NCBI GenBank assembly: GCA_020435965.1
Contig: JAGQYS010000081.1
Span: forward strand, 1 to 38,701
Length of the DNA stretch: 38,701 nt
Origin: Flavobacteriaceae bacterium
Lineage (GTDB): Bacteria; Bacteroidota; Bacteroidia; Flavobacteriales; Flavobacteriaceae
Direction of reading: 5' to 3'
The notes under the pieces were generated by a model. It ran no database searches. It worked only from the letters and a program-made list of their open reading frames with translations, and was not told the DNA's origin. A program made the position numbers and the translations under genes. The stretch's first letter is position 1. Every line of letters starts with the position of its first letter. Positions 33,229-38,701 of the stretch are shown piece by piece.

Positions 33229-36200
33229 ATGATACAAAAAGGTTTACATAAAAAATATATTGCTTTTATATGCTTGTTATTTACAGCAATATATTCCTAT
33301 GGACAATGTTCACCTGACTCAACACCACCGATAATTCAATGTCCAGATGCCATAATCGCGATAAATGATACTGGTTTATGTACAACATACATTTCTAATG
33401 CTAATATTGGCTATCCCTTGGTCTATGATTACTGCGGAATTATTTCAACAATTCCAACTGGAATTCCAACAGGAAATTTATTCCCTGTAGGCACTACAAC
33501 AATTACTTGGACTGTCACAGACATATCAGGAAACACAGCAACTTGCACACAAGATGTAACCATTACTGATGAAGAAGACCCAATAATAACCTGTCCCTCA
33601 AATATAACAGTTAATACAACTCCAGGTCAATGCAATGCTTATGTTAATATCCCAACAGTAACAGCAATTGACAACTGCTCCATAGTATCAATTACAAACG
33701 ATTTTAATGGTGGTGGCGCTAATGCTAGTGACACATTTCCCACAGGAACAACCACAATCACATTCACTGCAACGGATTCAGCTGGAAGAACAGCAACTTG
33801 CACTGTTGATGTAACAGTTGATAATAATCAACCTCCTACCATTACGCTTCAAGGCGCAAATCCGCAAACCATTGAATCTTGTAGTACTTACACAGAACTC
33901 GGAGCCACTGCAAACGATATCTGTTTAGGTAATGTCTCATCAGATATCATTGTTGATACCTCAGGATTAGATTTAAACACTGTTGGCACTTATAACGTGA
34001 TTTACACAGTTAATGGTGATGCAGCCACTCAAGTAATAAGAACAATAAATGTTATAGATACCACTTCGCCAGTACTCACACTAACAGGACCAAATCCAAT
34101 TAACATTGGTGATTGTTCAACCTATACAGAGTTAGGCGCCATTGCTACAGATTGCTCTGGAAATCTTTCTTCAAGTGTGGTTATTAATAACGCAAGTGTT
34201 GACACAAGCACAGTCGGAACTTATACTGTTACGTATAATGTTACTGATGCAAGCGGAAACGTTGCTACTCAAATTACAAGAACTGTTAATGTTATTGATG
34301 TTAGTGGACCAGATATCACTCTCAATGGTGCAAACCCTCAAATCATTGAAGCTTGTGATGTTTATACAGAATTAGGCGCAACAGCAATTGACCCTTGCTT
34401 CAATACAGATTATACTGCAAATATTGTGATTGACGCTTCTTCAGTTAACACAAGTGTAGTAGGAATTTACAATGTCACCTACAATGTGATGGATGCTGAT
34501 GGTAATAGTGGCCTTGAAGTTGTAAGGACAGTTGAAATTGTAGATACAACTGGACCTGTTATTACGCTAAACGCTCCCAACCCTCAAACAATAGAAGCTT
34601 GCGATGCATATACTGAACTTGGCGCAATAGCTATCGATCCATGTAATAATACTGATTACACAGGAGATATAGTAATTGATGCTTCTGCTGTTGACACAAG
34701 TATTGTTGGTTCCTACAACGTTTCTTATAATGTCATGGATGCATTAGGAAATGTTGCTCTTGAAGTTATACGTGTAGTCAATGTTGTTGATACTACAAAC
34801 CCTACAATAACTTGCCCAAGTGATATTTATATAAATAATGATAACGGTTTATGTTCTGCAGTAGTCAATTTTACAGATCCAACAGGAACTGATAGCTGTG
34901 CTAGTGTAACGACAACTCAAATAGGAGGACTTGCTTCTGGAAGTAATTTCCCTGTTGGCATCACTACAAACACCTTTGAGGTCACAGATGCCAATGGCAA
35001 TACAAGCACTTGCTCTTTTGATGTAATTGTGTCTGATGCAGAAGCTCCAAAAATAACTTGCCCTGCAAATATTACAACCAGTAATGATAGTGGTTTATGT
35101 TATGCTGTTATAAATTATACGCCTCCTGTTGGAACAGATAATTGTAGTGGTCAGACTACTGTGCAAATTGCAGGTTTACCTTCAGGTAGTAATTTCCCAT
35201 TAGGAACAACAACCAACACATTTCAAGTTACAGACGCCGCTGGAAACACAGCTACTTGCTCATTTAATGTCACAGTTAATGACGCTGAAAACCCTGTTGC
35301 AATATGTCAAGATATTACAATCCAACTAGATCCTTCTACTGGATTAGCAAGTATTACTCCTGCTGATATTGATAATGGATCAACAGATAATTGCAGTGTG
35401 AATTTAAGTTTATCGCAAACAACTTTTGACTGTTCAAATATTGGCAACAATACTGTAACACTCACTGTTACTGACGATACTGGAAATTCCAGTTCCTGCA
35501 ATGCCAATGTATTAGTTACTGATTTAGCTGAAAATGCTTCAGTAAGTATTTCTGCAAGCGACACTCAAATATGCTTAGGTGAATCTGTAATTTTTACGGC
35601 AACTCCAACTGATGGTGGTGCGGCTCCTTCATACCAATGGCAAATTAATGGTGTAGACGTGTCGGGGGAAATAGCATCATCTTTTACAACTACCAGTTTA
35701 ACTGATGGTGATATTGTTACAGTACTTATGAGTTCGAGCTTATCAGTTTGCGCACAACCAATAGTTAGTAATTCAATTACCATAACAATCAATAGTTTTG
35801 ACACTGCTGATGCTGGAGCAGATTTTACTAATTCAGTCTGTACAAACACAACAGTAACTTTAGCTGGAAATCCTGTTACTGCTATTGGTGCAACTGGATT
35901 ATGGACAGTCACTTCTGGACAAAGCTCTGGATTTTCGTTTTCAGATCCTACTAGCCCAACATCAACATTTACAGGAGATATTGGTGAAACGTATACATTA
36001 ACTTGGAGTATTGATAACCCTTCAACCTGTCCTGACTCAAGCGATAGTATGACTGTGACATTTATAGGTTGTAATGCCTTGGATTTTGATGGAGTGGATG
36101 ATAATATCACCTTTAGGGATAATTATGACTTTGCAGGTAACTTTACAATTGAAATTTGGATTAAATCTGAAACAAACAATGCCAATATTCAAACTATTAT

Positions 36201-38640
36201 TTCTAAACGTGAAAGCAACAATCAAATCAATGGCTACGACTTAAGGTTAGTAAATAATTATATCTCATTTAATTGGAACAATGGCGAGTCATTAGTATCG
36301 CCTTACCCAATAAACGCAAACAAGTGGCATCATACAGCAGTAACATTTGATAACGGAACTTATACACTTTATATTGATGGTATTAATGTAGCCTCAGCTA
36401 CAGGAGTACTTCCTGCAAACAATAATCTAGAATGTATTGTTGGCGCTATGGATCAAACTCTGGTCGCTCCTTTTAAACCGCTCAACTATTTTGATGGAGG
36501 CATGGATGAATTACGAATTTGGGATGTCGTACTTAGCGAAACCGAAATTCGCAGAATGATGAATCAAGAAATTGAAGATAACAGTAATAATGTTAAAGGA
36601 TCTATTACACCTAACAATATAGGTTCTTTATCATGGAACAACTTATTGGGTTATTATAGAATGAATCAAATTTCAGACATTTCTGGAGGTAACCTTATTT
36701 CTAATAGCGCAACGCCTATCACTGGAATTTTAAGGTACATGACCACGTTTCAATCTGAAACCGCTCCTATTCCATATAAAACCAATGCTAATGGAGATTG
36801 GACAAATTCAAACACTTGGCTAAATGGTTCAGTACAAAACCTACCAAATAGTATTGGTGTGGATGGTTCAACTATAATTGATTGGAACATAGTTGAAACA
36901 TCACATAATGTTTCTTCCGGAAACAATAATATCACTTTATTAGCTTTAGATGTTGCATCCAATACCTTATCCATAGAAAATACAAATCCTACAGATGGTC
37001 AAAGTTTGCGTGTTACAGATTACCTTTCACTTAATGGAACACTTGATTTAGTTGGCGAATCCCAATTACTCATGGACACCAATAGCAGTGTAAATTATGG
37101 TGCTTCTGGAACTTTACAACGTGATCAACAAGGAACATCTAACTTATATAACTATAATTATTGGAGTTCGCCTGTAAGTCAAAACGGCTTGAATTTTTCA
37201 GTGGGAAATGTACTTTATGATGGTTCAAATATATCAAACCCTCAGCCAATTAATTGGATAAGTTCTTATGATGCTACAGGAAGTACTAACCCAATTTCTT
37301 TAAGTCAAAGTTGGATTTATACGTATGAGAATTTCCCTAACGATTCCTATGCAGATTGGGTTTATAAAGGGCAAAATTCACCAATTAATGTTGGATTAGG
37401 TTTCACATTAAAAGGAAGTGGTGTTGGTAACCCAGTAACTGATTATCAAAATTACACCTTCATTGGCCAGCCAAATAATGGACTCATAGAATTAGACATC
37501 AATCCCAATTACCAAGCCTTGGTTGGTAATCCATATCCTTCAGCCATTGATGCCAATCAGTTTATCACAGATAATGGTCCATCAGGAACCAACTCGATTG
37601 ATGGAACGCTATACTTCTGGGAACATTCAACCACAAATGCGTCGCATATATTATCAGAATATGAAGGTGGTTACGCTACTTACAATATTTCAGGAGGTTT
37701 AGCAGCAGTGACCTTCCCTGATGAAATTGGTGGTTTGGGTGATGCCAATAAAATTCCACAACAATATATTCCAATAGCACAAGGCTTTTATGTAACAGCG
37801 AGCTCAAGTGCAATTTCTGGTCCTGGAAATGATATTACGTTTAATAATGCACAAAGAGTTTTTGCAAAAGAGTCTATGAGTAGCTCCATTTTCTTTGAAG
37901 CAAACAATGGTTCATCTACAAGAACTTCTCAAACAGAACAAATTAGCAGGGTACGTATTAATGTTAAATCTACTGACAATTCTATTCGTCCATTGTTATT
38001 AGCTTTTACAGCAGATAATGCTGCTACAGATAATATTGATTATGGTTACGATGCTCCCAATACTGATAAGTTTCCAAATGACGCAGCCTTTATGATTGAA
38101 GAACAGAAATTTGTCATTCAAGGTGTTGGAGCTTTTAAGGAATCTAGAAAATATCCTATTGGATTGTTCCTATCCAATTCAGGAAATGTAGAATTTTCTT
38201 TGGTAGATCTTGAAAATTTTGAATCAGAAATTGATGTTTATATCTATGATTCCGTTTTAAAGAGTTCAACAAAAATAAATACTGATGATTTTAATACTAC
38301 TTTAGAAGCAAATGACTATCCTGATAGGTTTTACATTACGTTTGAACCTAGTGAATCATTGTCAATCACTGAAGCTGAAACAGACATCGCTATTGTAAAC
38401 TATTTAAATGACACAGAAGAATTATATATAAACATTCCAAGTGCAATAGCCTTAAAACAAATTCAAATGTTTAATATTTTAGGGCAAAATGTCAAGACTT
38501 GGAATGCGACCAATACACCATCGTTAAGTAATGAAGTTCGTATCCCAATAAAACATGTTTCTGAAGGTGCTTATATTGTTAAAATAGAAACTAAAAACTC
38601 GAAAATAATTAGCAAAAAGGTGATTATAAAATACCATTAA
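33229..38640 (+). CDS. Large T9SS-secreted surface protein with HYR, Ig-like and LamG domains
   Basis: Secreted protein of 1803 aa from ATG 33229, where the signal peptide (IQKGLHKKYIAFICLLFTAIYSYGQ) begins. In order: two HYR-type domains (CP..I text, closing GNTATC), four DUF5011/Ig-like repeats of ~81 residues, two more HYR domains, a related degenerate repeat, two further beta domains, and a LamG/concanavalin-like domain starting NALDFDGVDDNITF. A long region follows with the GNPYPSAIDANQF motif common in T9SS cargo, then a C-terminal type A sorting domain (FNILGQNV, GAYIVKIE, KKVIIK). It is probably a cell-surface adhesin or matrix protein. It is oriented away from the Moco operon and functionally unrelated as far as can be seen. 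Confidence 0.87.
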   Translation: MIQKGLHKKYIAFICLLFTAIYSYGQCSPDSTPPIIQCPDAIIAINDTGLCTTYISNANIGYPLVYDYCGIISTIPTGIPTGNLFPVGTTTITWTVTDISGNTATCTQDVTITDEEDPIITCPSNITVNTTPGQCNAYVNIPTVTAIDNCSIVSITNDFNGGGANASDTFPTGTTTITFTATDSAGRTATCTVDVTVDNNQPPTITLQGANPQTIESCSTYTELGATANDICLGNVSSDIIVDTSGLDLNTVGTYNVIYTVNGDAATQVIRTINVIDTTSPVLTLTGPNPINIGDCSTYTELGAIATDCSGNLSSSVVINNASVDTSTVGTYTVTYNVTDASGNVATQITRTVNVIDVSGPDITLNGANPQIIEACDVYTELGATAIDPCFNTDYTANIVIDASSVNTSVVGIYNVTYNVMDADGNSGLEVVRTVEIVDTTGPVITLNAPNPQTIEACDAYTELGAIAIDPCNNTDYTGDIVIDASAVDTSIVGSYNVSYNVMDALGNVALEVIRVVNVVDTTNPTITCPSDIYINNDNGLCSAVVNFTDPTGTDSCASVTTTQIGGLASGSNFPVGITTNTFEVTDANGNTSTCSFDVIVSDAEAPKITCPANITTSNDSGLCYAVINYTPPVGTDNCSGQTTVQIAGLPSGSNFPLGTTTNTFQVTDAAGNTATCSFNVTVNDAENPVAICQDITIQLDPSTGLASITPADIDNGSTDNCSVNLSLSQTTFDCSNIGNNTVTLTVTDDTGNSSSCNANVLVTDLAENASVSISASDTQICLGESVIFTATPTDGGAAPSYQWQINGVDVSGEIASSFTTTSLTDGDIVTVLMSSSLSVCAQPIVSNSITITINSFDTADAGADFTNSVCTNTTVTLAGNPVTAIGATGLWTVTSGQSSGFSFSDPTSPTSTFTGDIGETYTLTWSIDNPSTCPDSSDSMTVTFIGCNALDFDGVDDNITFRDNYDFAGNFTIEIWIKSETNNANIQTIISKRESNNQINGYDLRLVNNYISFNWNNGESLVSPYPINANKWHHTAVTFDNGTYTLYIDGINVASATGVLPANNNLECIVGAMDQTLVAPFKPLNYFDGGMDELRIWDVVLSETEIRRMMNQEIEDNSNNVKGSITPNNIGSLSWNNLLGYYRMNQISDISGGNLISNSATPITGILRYMTTFQSETAPIPYKTNANGDWTNSNTWLNGSVQNLPNSIGVDGSTIIDWNIVETSHNVSSGNNNITLLALDVASNTLSIENTNPTDGQSLRVTDYLSLNGTLDLVGESQLLMDTNSSVNYGASGTLQRDQQGTSNLYNYNYWSSPVSQNGLNFSVGNVLYDGSNISNPQPINWISSYDATGSTNPISLSQSWIYTYENFPNDSYADWVYKGQNSPINVGLGFTLKGSGVGNPVTDYQNYTFIGQPNNGLIELDINPNYQALVGNPYPSAIDANQFITDNGPSGTNSIDGTLYFWEHSTTNASHILSEYEGGYATYNISGGLAAVTFPDEIGGLGDANKIPQQYIPIAQGFYVTASSSAISGPGNDITFNNAQRVFAKESMSSSIFFEANNGSSTRTSQTEQISRVRINVKSTDNSIRPLLLAFTADNAATDNIDYGYDAPNTDKFPNDAAFMIEEQKFVIQGVGAFKESRKYPIGLFLSNSGNVEFSLVDLENFESEIDVYIYDSVLKSSTKINTDDFNTTLEANDYPDRFYITFEPSESLSITEAETDIAIVNYLNDTEELYINIPSAIALKQIQMFNILGQNVKTWNATNTPSLSNEVRIPIKHVSEGAYIVKIETKNSKIISKKVIIKYH
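33832..34800 (+). repeat. Four tandem DUF5011/Ig-like repeats inside the surface protein gene
   Basis: 969 bases encode four units of about 81 residues. Each begins P-x-(I/L)-T-L and shares YTELGA near residue 20 and VGxYxVxYxV(T/M)DA near residue 60, except the first, which has VNGDA. Units three and four are the most alike (DPC.NTDYT, VIDAS), pointing to the most recent duplication. Confidence 0.85.
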
Positions 38641-38701
38641 ACCAAGCTTTGTAAGAGAATTACTAATGATTAAAACCGATTAAATACTGAAAAAATCTAT
38701 G

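Noticed and set aside
35565-36110. Minus-strand open frame of 181 codons inside the surface protein gene
   Set aside because: It lies wholly within a confident plus-strand gene with repeated low-complexity codons, has no recognisable domain and no promoter. It is a shadow frame.

Overview
The window is AT-rich and looks like chromosomal DNA of a flavobacterium (Bacteroidota, Flavobacteriaceae-like). Three things support this: secreted proteins with type IX secretion (T9SS) C-terminal sorting domains, lipoprotein and secretion signals of that group, and several promoters of the Bacteroidota form TTG-N19-TAnnTTTG instead of the sigma-70 form. I cannot name a species.

Layout. 1-5830 (+): a lipoprotein amidohydrolase, formate--tetrahydrofolate ligase (fhs), an S13/PBP4-type lipoprotein and a secreted EEP-family phosphatase/nuclease. 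5921-11235 (+): fdhD and a two-gene NAD-linked formate dehydrogenase (a fused NuoE/NuoF-like diaphorase subunit and a NuoG-like molybdenum subunit with an active-site Cys). 11508-16841 (-): a T9SS-exported protein, an M64 metallopeptidase with no signal peptide, and a large secreted BNR/sortilin-like repeat protein. 17022-21295 (+): a two-subunit xanthine dehydrogenase/IorAB-like molybdenum hydroxylase with its XdhC and MocA-like maturation factors. 21316-23077 (-): norC and a divergent norB. 23363-25851 (-): nadB and nadA. 25956-32909 (-): a compact molybdenum cofactor (Moco) operon, moeA-modE-like-TSUP transporter-mobA-moaD-moeB-(four-helix protein)-moaE-moaCB-moaA. 33229-38640 (+): a 1803-residue surface protein with HYR and Ig-like repeats, a LamG domain and a T9SS signal.

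How the genes fit together. Most of the window is about molybdenum enzymes. The moa/moe operon makes the cofactor. MobA should make the guanine dinucleotide form, which FdhD sulfurates for formate dehydrogenase. MocA and XdhC should make and deliver the cytosine dinucleotide form for the xanthine dehydrogenase-like enzyme. Fhs and formate dehydrogenase are alternative fates for formate.

Most notable observations. (1) The NorB-like protein carries Tyr, Val and Met where canonical cNOR has the FeB ligands His207 and Glu211 and the low-spin haem ligand His349. (2) norCB and nadAB have matching promoters: a near-identical 14-bp Crp/Fnr-type palindrome lies exactly 22 bp upstream of a TAnnTTTG box. 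(3) A decayed copy of the 3' end of moaA (40 of 50 bases identical in an ungapped alignment) lies just upstream of the norC promoter, so the whole moaA-tail-plus-promoter segment looks duplicated. Alignments to outside families are from memory and were not run.
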